Positions 36,790 to 46,838 of a DNA stretch of 64,000 nt are shown in pieces. The stretch comes from Pseudomonas fluorescens (GTDB taxonomy: Bacteria > Pseudomonadota > Gammaproteobacteria > Pseudomonadales > Pseudomonadaceae), in NCBI RefSeq assembly GCF_001902145.1, contig NZ_MRST01000018.1, positions 1 to 64,000 of the forward strand, given 5' to 3'. Both the position numbers and the translations under genes were made by a program. The notes beneath the pieces were generated by a model that was not told the DNA's origin, made no database searches, and saw nothing but the letters and a program-made list of their open reading frames with translations. Positions within the stretch are counted from its first letter, which is position 1. Each line of letters begins with the position of its first letter.

Positions 36790-37199
36790 GGGGTATTCCT
36801 GGGACTTGAGGTGCTGGTACGACGAGAGTTGATAACCAGTACGCCGAGGATGACCAAGGCCACCCCCAAGGTTTTTGAAAGCGAGAGCACTTCGTTGAAC
36901 ACCGGCAGGCTGGCGGCCAGCAAGTACACCAGCGCATAACTGATGCTGAGCAGCGAATAAGCGCGGCCCAGGGGTAAGTGCTTCAGTGCGGCGAGCCAGC
37001 ACAGCATTGACAGCGCATAGGCGATGATCGCCAGGATCACCACGCCCAAGGCGCCCAGGTCGATACTGTTGTGGGTGAGGGCAGCCAGCCATTCAGTCGG
37101 GAGCGGCAGGCGCGTCATGCTCCAGCGCATGCCCAATTGGGCGCCACTCACCAGGCCGACACTGCCCAGGGCCAGGGCGAAACCCCGCGCGCGGCTCAT
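36786..37199 (-). CDS. arnF: undecaprenyl phosphate-alpha-L-Ara4N flippase subunit ArnF
   Basis: A 137-residue membrane protein of the small EamA/DMT-type family with four hydrophobic helices. It partners with ArnE to flip Ara4N-undecaprenyl phosphate across the inner membrane. The motif [20 protein letters not shown] and the tail [13 protein letters not shown] fit ArnF. The start overlaps the arnE stop by four bases and the stop overlaps the ugd start by four. Confidence 0.9.
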   Translation of the reverse strand: MSRARGFALALGSVGLVSGAQLGMRWSMTRLPLPTEWLAALTHNSIDLGALGVVILAIIAYALSMLCWLAALKHLPLGRAYSLLSISYALVYLLAASLPVFNEVLSLSKTLGVALVILGVLVINSRRTSTSSPRNTP

Positions 37200-37543
37200 A
37201 CCTGACGCCCCAGCAAGACGACGCCGGCAATCACCAGCCCCACACCCAGCCAGTGACGGCCATCAATGGGTTCGTGAAACACAAAGCGCGCCATCAGCGT
37301 GACCAGCACAAAATTCAGGCTGAGCATGGGGTAGGCAATGCCCACTTCCAGGCGCTGCAATACCAGCAGCCACACCAGCAAGCCCAGGCCCAGGCACACC
37401 AGCGCCGACCACAACCACGGCGAGCGCAGTTTCGATACCCAGCCGTCTGGCACGCCACGCCAGCTTTCCACGGCAAATTTTTGCGAGACTTGGCCCATGC
37501 AGGTGAGCAGGCAGGCCGTGAGCAATAACAGCAGGGTGATCAT
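37196..37543 (-). CDS. arnE: undecaprenyl phosphate-alpha-L-Ara4N flippase subunit ArnE
   Basis: A 115-residue membrane protein with four helices, the partner of ArnF. It contains [20 protein letters not shown] and [19 protein letters not shown], typical of ArnE. Four-base overlaps with arnT upstream and arnF downstream show tight translational coupling. Confidence 0.9.
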   Translation of the reverse strand: MITLLLLLTACLLTCMGQVSQKFAVESWRGVPDGWVSKLRSPWLWSALVCLGLGLLVWLLVLQRLEVGIAYPMLSLNFVLVTLMARFVFHEPIDGRHWLGVGLVIAGVVLLGRQV

Positions 37544-39195
37544 GGCGCGACCTGCGGGAAAATCAGGATCACGATCTTGCCCTGCGCATAACGCTTGCCG
37601 TCGGTAGGCAGCAGCGCGAGTTCTTCTTTTTCGCCGGTGCTATTGACGCGCATCACCACGCCCACCGCGCCGGTACGGCGGGTTTCGGCCATCCACGCCT
37701 GAATGCGATTACGGTCGACCAGACGCGGGGCGGTGTCCTCGTAAGCCAGGCCGTACTTGACCTCACCCGAGGTGTTGTACAGCGTGATATCGGGGCGTTT
37801 GAGGCGCCAGGACAGCGCCGAGGCGGCGCCCAGGTCGTTGCTCAGCAGGGCAACGCTGGGTTGCAATTCGTCGATGTGATCAATGATGAACTGGTCCGGG
37901 GTCTTGTTGTAAACCACCGAATGGGGCAACGCCGCAGGCACCAGCAGCACCAGTAATCCACTGCCGATCAGCGGCGCGGCCCACAATGCCAAGGGGCGTG
38001 CCGCTTGCAGCAGATTGACCACGATCCAACCGAACAGAAAGATGAACACCAGCACCAGGCTGAGGGTTTCCTCACCCGGTTCGTATACCGGCTTCTTCAA
38101 CTGGAACCAGCTGAGGGCCAGCAATACCAGCACGCCGATCACCAGGTTCAACCAGCCATTGATGCGCAGGACGCGGCCGTGGCCTTGAGCCAGTTTGTCG
38201 CTCAGGGCCGAGCCCATCAGCAAGGCCAGGGGGAGCATGCACGGCATGATGTAGGAGGGCAGCTTGCCTTTGGCCAGGCTGAAAAAGGCCAGGGGCATCA
38301 ACAGCCACAGCAGCAGGAATGCAGTTTTCGGCACACGCTTTTGCAGCCAGGCTTGCTTGAGCGCGGACGGCAACAGCGCGACCCACGGCAGCGCGAACCC
38401 TACCAGCAGCGGCAGGTAATACCAGAAGGGTTCGGCGTGCTGGGCGTCTTCACCGGCAAAGCGCTGAATGTGCTCGTGCCAGAAAAAGAAATGCCAGTAG
38501 TCCGGCTCCTGCAGGTGCACGGCCAGCGCCCACGGCACGCTGACAGCAATCGCCACCACCACGGCAACAGGGCCAAATTTGCACAACTCGCCAAAACGTT
38601 TTTGCCAGACGGCGTAGGGCAGGGCGACCAGCACCGGCAGCAACCAGGCCAGGAAGCCCTTGGTCATGAAACCCATGGCGCACGCCAGGCCCAGCAAGGC
38701 CCAGGACCACAAGCGCGCACGCCGTGTGGTGCTGTCGAAACAGAACCACAAGGCCACGCCCGTCAGGTTGACCCAGAAGGTGAACTGCGGGTCCAGGTTG
38801 GCATAGCCGCCCAGCGCGGCCACGCTGACGAAGCTCATGTAGAGCAGCGTGCTGACCAGGCTTTTTTGCGGGTCGTTCCACAACCGGCGAGAGACCAGAT
38901 ACACCAGCAGAATGCTCAAACCGGTGCTCAATGCCGAGGCAAACCGCACGCCGAACAGGTTCTGCCCGAAGATCGCCTGGCCCAGCGCGATCATCCAATA
39001 GCCTGCGGCGGGCTTTTCGAAGTAGCGAATGCCCATGAAGTGCGGCGCGGCCCATTTGCCGGTCAGCAGCATTTCCTGGCTGATTTGCGCATAGCGGGTT
39101 TCATCTGGAATCCACAGGCCATGGGTGGCCAGCGGCAGCAGGTAGAACACGGCGAACGCCAGTAGGAGCAGGGGCAAAGCCCAGCGGCGGATCAT
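37540..39195 (-). CDS. arnT: 4-amino-4-deoxy-L-arabinose lipid A transferase ArnT
   Basis: A 551-residue inner-membrane GT39 glycosyltransferase that transfers L-Ara4N from undecaprenyl phosphate to lipid A phosphates, lowering polymyxin binding. It begins with a hydrophobic helix, then [17 protein letters not shown] containing the catalytic Asp-Glu pair of the first periplasmic loop, and ends in a periplasmic soluble domain. The ATG at 39195 is chosen over one 21 bases upstream because it forms the ATGA overlap with arnD and agrees with the family N-terminus. Confidence 0.93.
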   Translation of the reverse strand: MIRRWALPLLLLAFAVFYLLPLATHGLWIPDETRYAQISQEMLLTGKWAAPHFMGIRYFEKPAAGYWMIALGQAIFGQNLFGVRFASALSTGLSILLVYLVSRRLWNDPQKSLVSTLLYMSFVSVAALGGYANLDPQFTFWVNLTGVALWFCFDSTTRRARLWSWALLGLACAMGFMTKGFLAWLLPVLVALPYAVWQKRFGELCKFGPVAVVVAIAVSVPWALAVHLQEPDYWHFFFWHEHIQRFAGEDAQHAEPFWYYLPLLVGFALPWVALLPSALKQAWLQKRVPKTAFLLLWLLMPLAFFSLAKGKLPSYIMPCMLPLALLMGSALSDKLAQGHGRVLRINGWLNLVIGVLVLLALSWFQLKKPVYEPGEETLSLVLVFIFLFGWIVVNLLQAARPLALWAAPLIGSGLLVLLVPAALPHSVVYNKTPDQFIIDHIDELQPSVALLSNDLGAASALSWRLKRPDITLYNTSGEVKYGLAYEDTAPRLVDRNRIQAWMAETRRTGAVGVVMRVNSTGEKEELALLPTDGKRYAQGKIVILIFPQVAP

Positions 39196-40076
39196 GCCTG
39201 CTGCACTCCCAGCCAACCCTCACGGCCGCTCAAGGCGCCGCGCACCAACTGTTGCTGGGGCAGGGTGTTCGCATCCGTGGGCAACAGCTCGCCCAAGGGT
39301 TTGAACTCGATGCCGCGCTGCACGGCCTGGGCGAGCAACTGGCGAAAATCATTGGCCATCAGAATCCCTTCTACTTCCGCGTGGATCGTGTAGACGTTCA
39401 GCTTTGACGCGTTGAACCGATCAAGAATGAAGCGGTTGAAATCGTTGGCAGCCACCACCGGCCCGACGACTTCGTCGAAGGTCGGCAGGTCTACCGGAAT
39501 TTGTGGGGTGCCCGCGCTGCCATCGGCCAAGGTGGGTCGAAACAGGCTGGTGCCCCGGCAATCGCTGTTGTAGCGAAAGTTGAAGCCTTGCTTGGCTTGC
39601 ACCACTCGCTCATCGGCACGCCAGCCGGCGGCCGCTGAACAGTCGATGCGCTCGCCGAGGATGTCGCTCAAGGTGTCTACGCCGCGTCGAATCTGCTCGA
39701 CCAGCTGTGCCTCGCTCCAACGCCCGGTGTTGGCCTGCCAGCCATGGTGGTCCCAGGCGTGCAGGCCGACTTCATGCCCGGCAGCCTTGGCCTGGCGCAT
39801 CAAATGCCCCAGGTCACGGCCAATCGGCTTGCCTGGCCAGGCGGTGCCGGCCAGCAAGATGTCCCAGCCATACAGGCCGGCAGCGTTGGAGCGCAGCATC
39901 TTCCACAGGAACTGCGGGCGGATCAGGCGCCACAAGTGACGCCCCATGTTGTCCGGCCCGACACTGAAGAAGAACGTCGCCTTGACCCCGGCTTCGGCCA
40001 GGGAGTCGAGCAACCGTGGCACACCTTCACGGGTGCCGCGGTAGGTGTCGACGTCGATGCGAAGACCTGCCTTCAT
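39192..40076 (-). CDS. arnD: 4-deoxy-4-formamido-L-arabinose-phosphoundecaprenol deformylase ArnD
   Basis: A 294-residue NodB-type polysaccharide deacetylase-fold enzyme that removes the formyl group from Ara4FN-undecaprenyl phosphate. The metal-site Asp is in [10 protein letters not shown], the His motif in [13 protein letters not shown], and the later Arg in [11 protein letters not shown]. The ATG overlaps the arnA TAA by one base (TAATG). Confidence 0.93.
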   Translation of the reverse strand: MKAGLRIDVDTYRGTREGVPRLLDSLAEAGVKATFFFSVGPDNMGRHLWRLIRPQFLWKMLRSNAAGLYGWDILLAGTAWPGKPIGRDLGHLMRQAKAAGHEVGLHAWDHHGWQANTGRWSEAQLVEQIRRGVDTLSDILGERIDCSAAAGWRADERVVQAKQGFNFRYNSDCRGTSLFRPTLADGSAGTPQIPVDLPTFDEVVGPVVAANDFNRFILDRFNASKLNVYTIHAEVEGILMANDFRQLLAQAVQRGIEFKPLGELLPTDANTLPQQQLVRGALSGREGWLGVQQA

Positions 40077-42079
40077 TATTTGGCTTCGTCAATAGACTGG
40101 GCGATTTCAAGCATGGCCTCGCGTAAGAAGAAATCGAGCGTGTTGCCGATGGTTTCGCTCATCTGCACGCTCGGCTCCCAGTTCAGCAGGCGCTTGGCGT
40201 TTTCGATGCTTGGCTTGCGGTGCGCCACGTCCTGGTAGCCCGTGCCGTAGAACGCCTTGCTCTCGACGTCGCGGAAACCGGCGAACGGCGGGAAGTTGTG
40301 GCGCAGCGGGTGAGCCTCGAACTGACGCAGCAGTTCTTCGCCCAGCTGGCGAATGCTGGCTTCGTTTTCGGGGTTGCCGATGTTGATGATCTGGCCGTCG
40401 CACACGCCATTGTCGTTATCAATGATGCGCGCCAGGGCTTCGATGCCGTCGGCAATGTCGGTGAAGCAACGCTTCTGCTCACCACCGTCGAACAGACGGA
40501 TCGGCGTGCCTTCCACCAGGTTCAGGATCAATTGGGTAATGGCGCGGGAGCTGCCGATACGCGCCGAGTCCAGGCGGTCCAGGCGCGGGCCCATCCAGTT
40601 GAATGGACGGAACAGGGTGAACTTCAGGCCCTTGTCGCCGTAGGCCCAGATCACGCGGTCCAGCAGTTGCTTGGACACCGAGTAGATCCAGCGTTGCTTG
40701 TTGACCGGGCCCACCACCAGGTTGGAGGTGTCTTCGTCGAAATACGGGTCTTGGCACATGCCATAGACTTCGGAGGTCGACGGGAAAATCACGCGCTTGT
40801 TGTACTTGACGCAGTAGCGCACCAGCTTGAGGTTTTCTTCGAAGTCCAGTTCAAACACACGCAACGGGTTGCGGGTGTATTCGATCGGCGTGGCGATGGC
40901 CACCAGCGGCAGCACCACGTCGCATTTCTTGATGTGGTACTCGATCCATTCGGTGTGGATGCTGATATCGCCTTCCACGTAATGGAAATTCGGGTGACTG
41001 CGCAGGCGCTCGATCGCGTCAGAGCCAATGTCCAGGCCATAGACTTCGTAGCGGTCGTCACGCAGCAGGCGCTCGGACAGGTGGTTACCGATAAAACCGT
41101 TCACGCCCAGGATCAGCACACGGGTACGGCGCGGCTTGCGGCCCGATTCGGCGCCGCGCAGTACGGAGCCATCCACCAGGCCCAGTTCATCGGCCAGGGA
41201 CGGGCCGGCCAGATACAGGCCGTTTTCGTTGCGCTGGCCGAACTTGACCACCAGGGAATCTTCACCGCAGGCAATGCGCAGCGGGTTGACGCTGATTACA
41301 CGGCCAGGCGCCAGACCTTCGTTGCCCTTGACCACATCGGCTTGCCACACGATCAGCTTGTGCTCGCCCACGGCGCAGAAGGCGCCCGGATACGGCTGGG
41401 TCACTGCGCGCACCAGGTTGAACAGCTGCTCGGCGGGGTTTTTCCAGTCCAGCTTGCCATCGGCGGCGGTGCGACGACCGAAGTAGGTGGCTTTACTCTC
41501 GTCCTGGGCGGTTTCGCTCAGCGTGCCCTGGGCCAGCTGTGGCAGGGCATCGCGCAGCAGAGCAGTGGCCGCATCACGCAGCTTGGCGTGCAGGCTCAGG
41601 CCGGTATCGGTGCGCTCGATGGTGACTTTCTGCTGGGCCAGGATGGCGCCGGCATCGGCACGCTTGACCATGCGATGCAGGGTCACGCCGGTTTCGGTTT
41701 CGCCGTTGACCAACACCCAGTTGGCTGGGGCGCGGCCACGGTACTTGGGCAGCAACGAGCCGTGCAGGTTGAACGCTCCTTTGCGGGCGGTGGCCAACAG
41801 CGGCTCGCTCAGCAGGTTGCGGTAGTAGAACGAGAAAATGTACTCCGGGTTCAGCTTGGCGATGCGTTCGATCCACAGCGGGTGGTTGGCGTCTTCCGGT
41901 GCATGTACCGGGATGCCATTGCGGGCGCAGAGTTGGGCGACGGAACCGTAGAAGTTGTTTTCCTTGGGGTCGTCGGCATGGGTAAACACGGCAGCAATGT
42001 CGTAACCGGCGCTGAGCAGCGCTTCAATGCCTGCGCAGCCAATATCGTGATAGGCGAATACAACAGCTTTTGAACTCAT
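40076..42079 (-). CDS. arnA: bifunctional UDP-Ara4N formyltransferase/UDP-glucuronate oxidative decarboxylase ArnA
   Basis: A 667-residue cytoplasmic enzyme with both expected domains. The N-terminal half is a formyltransferase with Asn-His near [14 protein letters not shown] and [17 protein letters not shown]. The C-terminal half is a short-chain-dehydrogenase decarboxylase with [13 protein letters not shown] and the Tyr-x-x-x-Lys region YSVSKQLLD. It first decarboxylates UDP-glucuronate and later formylates UDP-Ara4N. ATGA overlap with arnC, one-base overlap with arnD. Confidence 0.95.
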   Translation of the reverse strand: MSSKAVVFAYHDIGCAGIEALLSAGYDIAAVFTHADDPKENNFYGSVAQLCARNGIPVHAPEDANHPLWIERIAKLNPEYIFSFYYRNLLSEPLLATARKGAFNLHGSLLPKYRGRAPANWVLVNGETETGVTLHRMVKRADAGAILAQQKVTIERTDTGLSLHAKLRDAATALLRDALPQLAQGTLSETAQDESKATYFGRRTAADGKLDWKNPAEQLFNLVRAVTQPYPGAFCAVGEHKLIVWQADVVKGNEGLAPGRVISVNPLRIACGEDSLVVKFGQRNENGLYLAGPSLADELGLVDGSVLRGAESGRKPRRTRVLILGVNGFIGNHLSERLLRDDRYEVYGLDIGSDAIERLRSHPNFHYVEGDISIHTEWIEYHIKKCDVVLPLVAIATPIEYTRNPLRVFELDFEENLKLVRYCVKYNKRVIFPSTSEVYGMCQDPYFDEDTSNLVVGPVNKQRWIYSVSKQLLDRVIWAYGDKGLKFTLFRPFNWMGPRLDRLDSARIGSSRAITQLILNLVEGTPIRLFDGGEQKRCFTDIADGIEALARIIDNDNGVCDGQIINIGNPENEASIRQLGEELLRQFEAHPLRHNFPPFAGFRDVESKAFYGTGYQDVAHRKPSIENAKRLLNWEPSVQMSETIGNTLDFFLREAMLEIAQSIDEAK

Positions 42080-43122
42080 GACTGGACCTGATCCGAAGAA
42101 GAAGTAGAAGTAGAAGTAGAAGTATGGGAAGGCACCAGGCCGTCAACCACGACGACTGGAGCCGGTGCTGCCGGTTGGTTACGCAGTACTTTTTCAATAA
42201 AGAAGCGTGGGCGGGCGCGGACATCGCTGTACATGCGGCCCAGGTATTCGCCCAAAAGGCCCATGCCGATGAACTGGCCACCGGTGAACACAAACAACAC
42301 CGCAAACAGCACGAACAGGCCATCACCGGCCCAGTCGGCGCCGAAGGCCAGGCGCATGACGATCAGGGCAAAGGCAAACAGCACGCCCAGCGCCGCCAGG
42401 CTGAAACCGACGATGGACAGCAGCCGCAAGGGCGTGGTGGTCATGCAGGTCAGCAGGTCGAACATCAGGCTGATCAGGCGCATGGCGCTGTATTTGGATT
42501 CGCCATGTTCACGTTCGGCGTGGTGCACCAGGATTTCCGTGGTGTGGCGGGCGAAGCCGTTGGCCAGGATCGGGATGAACGTGCTGCGCTCACGGCAGGC
42601 GAGCATGGCGTCGACGATGGTGCGGCGGTAGGCACGCAACATGCAGCCGTAGTCGGTCATGGCCACGCCGGTAGAACGTTGCACGGCGAGGTTGATCAAG
42701 CGCGACGGCCAGCGGCGGAAGGCCGAGTCCTGGCGGTTATTACGCACGGTGGCGACCACGTCGTAGCCCAGGGCGGCTTGCTCGACCAGGCGCGGGATCT
42801 CTTCCGGCGGGTTCTGCAGGTCGGCGTCGAGGGTGATCACCACTTCGCCACGGCACTGTTCAAAGCCGGCCATGATCGCCGCGTGCTGGCCGTAGTTGCG
42901 GTTAAGGATCACCGCCACCACATTGCTGCCGTCTTCGGCGGCGGCGTCTTCGAGCAGTTGTGCGGAGTTGTCGCGGCTACCGTCATCCACCAGGATGATT
43001 TCGTATTCGTAAGCCAGTTGCTTGCAGGCTGCCGTGGTGCGACGCAGCAACTCAGGCAGGCTTTCTTGTTCGTTGTAGACCGGTATAACGATCGACACGC
43101 AATGAATAGGGTAGGGTTTCAA
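42076..43122 (-). CDS. arnC: undecaprenyl-phosphate Ara4FN transferase ArnC
   Basis: A 348-residue GT2 glycosyltransferase with two C-terminal membrane helices. It has [20 protein letters not shown], the DDGSRDNS and [16 protein letters not shown] nucleotide-sugar motifs, and [14 protein letters not shown]. It moves Ara4FN from UDP onto undecaprenyl phosphate. The start is TTG at 43122 with GAGG ten bases ahead; the nearest ATG is out of frame. The last residues are a Thr-Ser repeat encoded by a hexanucleotide microsatellite. It is the first gene of the operon; arnB, normally directly upstream, is absent. Confidence 0.93.
   Translation of the reverse strand: MKPYPIHCVSIVIPVYNEQESLPELLRRTTAACKQLAYEYEIILVDDGSRDNSAQLLEDAAAEDGSNVVAVILNRNYGQHAAIMAGFEQCRGEVVITLDADLQNPPEEIPRLVEQAALGYDVVATVRNNRQDSAFRRWPSRLINLAVQRSTGVAMTDYGCMLRAYRRTIVDAMLACRERSTFIPILANGFARHTTEILVHHAEREHGESKYSAMRLISLMFDLLTCMTTTPLRLLSIVGFSLAALGVLFAFALIVMRLAFGADWAGDGLFVLFAVLFVFTGGQFIGMGLLGEYLGRMYSDVRARPRFFIEKVLRNQPAAPAPVVVVDGLVPSHTSTSTSTSSSDQVQS
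42095..42124. repeat. hexanucleotide microsatellite in the arnC 3' end
   Basis: Three GTAGAA units follow three GAA units on the + strand (ACTTCT repeats in the coding sense), giving a Thr-Ser-Thr-Ser stretch at the ArnC C-terminus. Changes in copy number would alter length by two residues without shifting the frame. Confidence 0.8.
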
Positions 43123-43533
43123 AGATTCATGACCTCGGGTTGGAGCAACTTGGAGCGCGAAAACGGCAGTGATTATCGGGCAAAACTACAGCCCGCAGAC
43201 TACAACGCGGAGCTAAAGATAAAGTGTAATCAACAGGTTAGTCGATAAACCCCGGATTGCTCTGAAGTGTTGGGTACAAGGTTAAGCGCAAAAATGTTCA
43301 ACGAATATGAAAGGCGGATGAAAAACCCGTTTATTTGACAGGTAGACAGCTAGGGTTCAGTTAGGTAATCAAGGCGTTACATCTAGATGTCAGATGGCAG
43401 TATCGGAGCGTTATACAGGGCGCTTGGTTCAATCTCAGCCTTGTGATCAGGCCAATGCGCGCCCTTCAACAATCTTCTCTGCATTGGCGCTCAAGTGCCG
43501 GTAAAGTAAGCGCTCTCTTGCCAGGGTACTCGG
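43123..43533. promoter_or_regulatory. divergent promoter region of arnC and a secreted protein gene
   Basis: These 411 AT-richer bases hold no convincing gene and no arnB remnant that I can read. A perfect palindrome ACATCTAGATGT lies at 43379-43390. GCTTAACCTTG-like and TTACCTAACTGAACC-like segments on the - strand could be part of PmrA or PhoP sites, but no clear tandem box was found. The arn promoter must be here. Confidence 0.5.
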
Positions 43534-44346
43534 ATGAATAGCGTGCAGCTTTTACGCGGCCAGTTGCGGCCAGCGCTGATGGGATTGTTGATGACGGTGG
43601 CCTGTGTCACCAGCGTGCGGGCCGATCAAGGCGTCGCGCTGACCCCACTGGACCAAGTGCCGGACGGGGTGGAAGTGCGCGGCAAGCAGGTCGCGGCTTA
43701 TACCTGGGATGACCGCCAAGGCAAAAACCTGCTGGTACTCGCCGAGCAAGTCGGTGAGCGCGATGACGATGGTACCCAGTCGGCCTTTGTCTACGCGGCG
43801 CAGTATGTGCTGAGCGGCGAGCGCCCCAAGCGCGTGTGGATGCTGTACGACGATGTGCAGCACTGCGAATTCGACGCCGGGCTGCGCTTTGACCGGGCTG
43901 CCACCAAGGTCACCGACCTGCTGGGCGACGGCAATACCCAGGCCACGGTCGGTTATTCACGGGCCTGCACCAGTGATGTCAGCCCCAACGAATTCAAGCT
44001 GATCATGCATGTCGGCAAGTCCGGGAAGTATCGTCTGCGTGGCCTTGACCGCGTGGGCGCCAGCTGGTGGGACGAGGACGCTGGTGCTTTGCGCGGCATG
44101 CCCCTGCCCACCGACTGCAGCGTCGCGGCGCAGCAAGCGTTGGTCAGCCAATACAAGGAGCAGGGCACCGAACTGCCACTGCCGGGTTGCTATGGTGACG
44201 AGAAGGACTTTGCCAAGGCGCCGGACAGCTACCTCGCCTTTATGCGCCAGCATTGGTTCGCGCTGATGCAGCAACAGGACGCTGACTGGAGCCAGTCCCT
44301 GGCCCAACCTCAGGCAGCCAGCGAAGACGATGAATCGGCCCCGTGA
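43534..44346 (+). CDS. secreted hypothetical protein
   Basis: A 270-residue protein with an N-terminal signal peptide (cleavage likely after SVRA, near residue 30). The body contains AAQYVLSGERPKRVWMLYDD, DLLGDGNTQATVGY and GYSRACTSDVSP, a VCBS-like or beta-propeller-like pattern describing a variable with direction. It ends in an acidic tail. I do not recognise a precise family. It is divergent from the arn operon, which may hint at envelope stress, but that is inference only. Confidence 0.65.
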   Translation: MNSVQLLRGQLRPALMGLLMTVACVTSVRADQGVALTPLDQVPDGVEVRGKQVAAYTWDDRQGKNLLVLAEQVGERDDDGTQSAFVYAAQYVLSGERPKRVWMLYDDVQHCEFDAGLRFDRAATKVTDLLGDGNTQATVGYSRACTSDVSPNEFKLIMHVGKSGKYRLRGLDRVGASWWDEDAGALRGMPLPTDCSVAAQQALVSQYKEQGTELPLPGCYGDEKDFAKAPDSYLAFMRQHWFALMQQQDADWSQSLAQPQAASEDDESAP

Positions 44347-44396
44347 TTTTGTGCCTGGGCCGGTCCTGGGTTAGACTCGGCCTTCGCCAATCCACT

Positions 44397-44434
44397 AAAT
44401 ACATCGACTAATCAAATAGTTGGTCGATGTATTT
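44397..44434. other. 38-bp palindrome in front of a tyrosine recombinase
   Basis: Perfect 12-bp arms AAATACATCGAC (44397-44408) and GTCGATGTATTT (44423-44434) with a 14-bp AT-rich centre lie 20 bp before the recombinase start. The size (two 12-bp arms, 14-bp spacer) is compatible with a site-specific recombination core or a dimeric operator. There is no T-run for termination. Confidence 0.65.
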
Positions 44435-44454
44435 AATCCAAAGGCTGATCTACC

Positions 44455-45369
44455 TTGACCGAGTCCATCTGCAACCCGCTGACCCTTTATCTCACCCGCC
44501 TGGCGCCTTCCAGCCAACTGACCATGCGCTACGTGCTGCAGGATGCCGCCGACCGCCTGGGTTTCGAAGACCTCAACCTCGACGAGATTGACTGGCACCT
44601 GCTGCAGCCCGAACACGTCACCGCACTGGTGGCTGCCTTGCGCGAGGACGGCTTTGCGCCGAACACCTCGTCGCTGTATGTGAATGCGGTGCGCGGGGTG
44701 ATGAATGAAGCGTGGCGCATGAGCTTGATCAGCCAGGACCACCTGTTGAAGATGCGCTCGGTCAAGGCCACACCCGGCACGCGCCTGGGCCAGGGCCGCA
44801 ACCTGCGCCGCACCTTGATCCGCGAGATGCTCGACGTCTGCGCCGCCGACCCTCGGCCTCAGGGCCTGCGGGATGCCGCAGTGATCGGTCTGTTATATGG
44901 CTCGGGCATGCGCAAGTCGGAGTCGGTGAACCTGGACCTGGCGCAGATCAACTTTGACGAGCGCAGCTTGCGCGTGATCGGCAAGGGCAACAAAGAGCTG
45001 GTCAAGTACGCGCCGGACTGGGCGTTTGCCAAACTGCAGGCCTGGCTGGCGTTCCGTCGCGAGCACCTCAAGGAAGGCGAGCAGGACGACAGCTTCCTGT
45101 TCAACCGCATTCGTCGTGGCAGCCATATCACGCGGGAACGCATCACCAAGCATGCGATTTACTACATCGCGCGCCAGCGCGGTGATCAAGTGGGGGTCAA
45201 GATCATGCCCCATGATTTCCGTCGTTCGTTTATCACCCGGGTGATCGAGGAACATGATTTGTCGATTGCGCAGAAACTGGCGCATCACACCAACATTCAG
45301 ACCACTGCCAGCTATGACGTGCGCGACGACAATGAGCGGCGGCGGGCGGTGGATCGGTTTGATTTGTAG
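44455..45369 (+). CDS. tyrosine-type site-specific recombinase/integrase
   Basis: A 304-residue recombinase. An N-terminal core-binding helical domain (about 8-100) precedes the catalytic domain with Arg153 in GSGMRKSE, Lys177, His253-x-x-Arg256 in MPHDFRRSF, His278 in AHHTN and nucleophile Tyr287 in TASYDVR. All catalytic residues are present, so it should be active. The size is like XerC/XerD but the sequence is not the chromosomal pair. The start is TTG at 44455. A 38-bp palindrome sits just upstream. No phage, integron or transposon genes are next to it, and it is transcribed away from that palindrome. Confidence 0.88.
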   Translation: MTESICNPLTLYLTRLAPSSQLTMRYVLQDAADRLGFEDLNLDEIDWHLLQPEHVTALVAALREDGFAPNTSSLYVNAVRGVMNEAWRMSLISQDHLLKMRSVKATPGTRLGQGRNLRRTLIREMLDVCAADPRPQGLRDAAVIGLLYGSGMRKSESVNLDLAQINFDERSLRVIGKGNKELVKYAPDWAFAKLQAWLAFRREHLKEGEQDDSFLFNRIRRGSHITRERITKHAIYYIARQRGDQVGVKIMPHDFRRSFITRVIEEHDLSIAQKLAHHTNIQTTASYDVRDDNERRRAVDRFDL

Positions 45370-45413
45370 GCGGCCAGAGATCAAACGCTAGGCTTGTGGA
45401 TACACCACTATCC

Positions 45414-45443
45414 AATGTGGGAGCTGGCTTGCCTGCGAAGAGG
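45414..45443. repeat. single REP arm, GTGGGAGC type
   Basis: ATGTGGGAGCTGGCTTGCCTG is a lone arm without its partner, between the recombinase and the leftward efflux gene. Similar arms form pairs at 6105 and 59340. Confidence 0.7.
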
Positions 45444-45469
45444 GCCTCACAGGCGACCAGGATGCTGGA

Positions 45470-46681
45470 TCAGGAGGGTGGCGGAACGCTTGAGGCCAGG
45501 TGAGCTGGCAAGCGGCGCAAGGTCCACAGCGTGGTAACCATCGCGGCAAGCGCACACAGCGCAATGCCGATCAACATCGGCGCCGGTGTATGGTCGGCAA
45601 AGATACCCACCAAGGTCATCGCCACAGCCGCCGTGACCATCTGAATCGCGCCCAGCAGTGCAGATGCAGAACCTGCCACCGCACCATGATCCTCCAGCGA
45701 CAGTACCCCGGCCGCCGGCAATAGCAGGCCAAGAAAGCCGAAACCGATAAACAGCAGGCCCATCATCAAGGCCAGGCTGTCACCCCACAGTGTGGTGCCT
45801 GCCAGCAAGCTCATGACCGCCGCCACACCGACCACCGACCAGCGAATCAACGGCGCCAGCCCAAAGCGGGCGCTGAGGCGTGCGGTCAGTTGGCTCATGG
45901 CAAAAAACGAGGCTGCGTTGAGCGCAAAGCACAGGCTGAACTGGGTTGGCGTCAGGCCAAAAAACTCGATGTACACGAAGGGCGCGCTGCCGATGAACAC
46001 GAAGAAGGTGGCCAGGCCAAACCCGCACACCACCGACAAACCCGTAAAGACCGGGTCGCGGAGGAGGGCGCCATAACTGCCGAACGCCTGGCCCAGTGTC
46101 TTGCCCAGGCGGCGCTCGGCCGGGTGGGTTTCTGGCAGTTGTACGGCGGTCATCACCAGACACAGCACGGCCACCACCGCCAACACGGCAAACACTTCGC
46201 GCCAACTCCAGATCGAAATCACCAGGCTACCGGCCAGTGGCGCGAGGATCGGCGAAACACTCATGACCAGCATCAGCAAAGCCATCAGGCGCGCCGCTTC
46301 ATGGCCGGTGTACAGGTCACGGACAATCGCCCGCGGGATCACCATCCCCGCACAGGCTCCGAACGCTTGTATGGCTCGAAAGCCGATCAACACTTCGATA
46401 GTCGGGGCCAGTGCGCAGCCGACGCTGCCAATGGCAAAGATCACCAACCCTGCATAAATCGGTGGTTTACGCCCGAACACATCGCTGAGGGGGCCGTAGA
46501 ACAACTGGCACACGCCGATAATCATGAAGAACACCGTCAAGCTCATCTGCACCGCCGCCGGCGAAGCCTGGAGGCTGGCGCCCAGGGTGGGCAGCGCCGG
46601 CAGATAGATGTCGATGGCAAACGGGCCGACGGCGGTGATCAAGCCCAGCAACAGGGCGAGACGGGCGATACGTTGAGGCAT
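45470..46681 (-). CDS. Bcr/CflA-family drug resistance MFS transporter
   Basis: A 403-residue inner-membrane efflux pump with twelve helices. It has the family signatures FAIDIYLPALPTLG in helix 1, FYGPLSDVFGRKPP after helix 2, and RAIQAFGACAGMVIPRAIVRD in helix 4/5. Bcr/CflA proteins export bicyclomycin, chloramphenicol-type compounds or sulfonamides with protons. The ATG at 46681 is preferred over an upstream frame that adds 27 non-hydrophobic residues. It is divergent from a chemoreceptor gene. Confidence 0.9.
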   Translation of the reverse strand: MPQRIARLALLLGLITAVGPFAIDIYLPALPTLGASLQASPAAVQMSLTVFFMIIGVCQLFYGPLSDVFGRKPPIYAGLVIFAIGSVGCALAPTIEVLIGFRAIQAFGACAGMVIPRAIVRDLYTGHEAARLMALLMLVMSVSPILAPLAGSLVISIWSWREVFAVLAVVAVLCLVMTAVQLPETHPAERRLGKTLGQAFGSYGALLRDPVFTGLSVVCGFGLATFFVFIGSAPFVYIEFFGLTPTQFSLCFALNAASFFAMSQLTARLSARFGLAPLIRWSVVGVAAVMSLLAGTTLWGDSLALMMGLLFIGFGFLGLLLPAAGVLSLEDHGAVAGSASALLGAIQMVTAAVAMTLVGIFADHTPAPMLIGIALCALAAMVTTLWTLRRLPAHLASSVPPPS

Positions 46682-46838
46682 TTGGCAAACCCAGGTAGAG
46701 CAATGGACGGTCAGCTTAAGGGAACCGCGCAGATCCGCAAACTTAGGCTTCACTACAAGCAACAGCTGCCGATACAGCTAGCAGCGACACTGAAACGGTT
46801 GGGCTCCCAACCGGCGGTCCTGGCACAGGGATACCACT

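Noticed and set aside
43123..43533. Possible arnB remnant or PmrA box upstream of arnC
   Set aside because: No frame in this gap gave ArnB-like residues, and only single weak TTAA-type elements were seen, not a proper tandem box.
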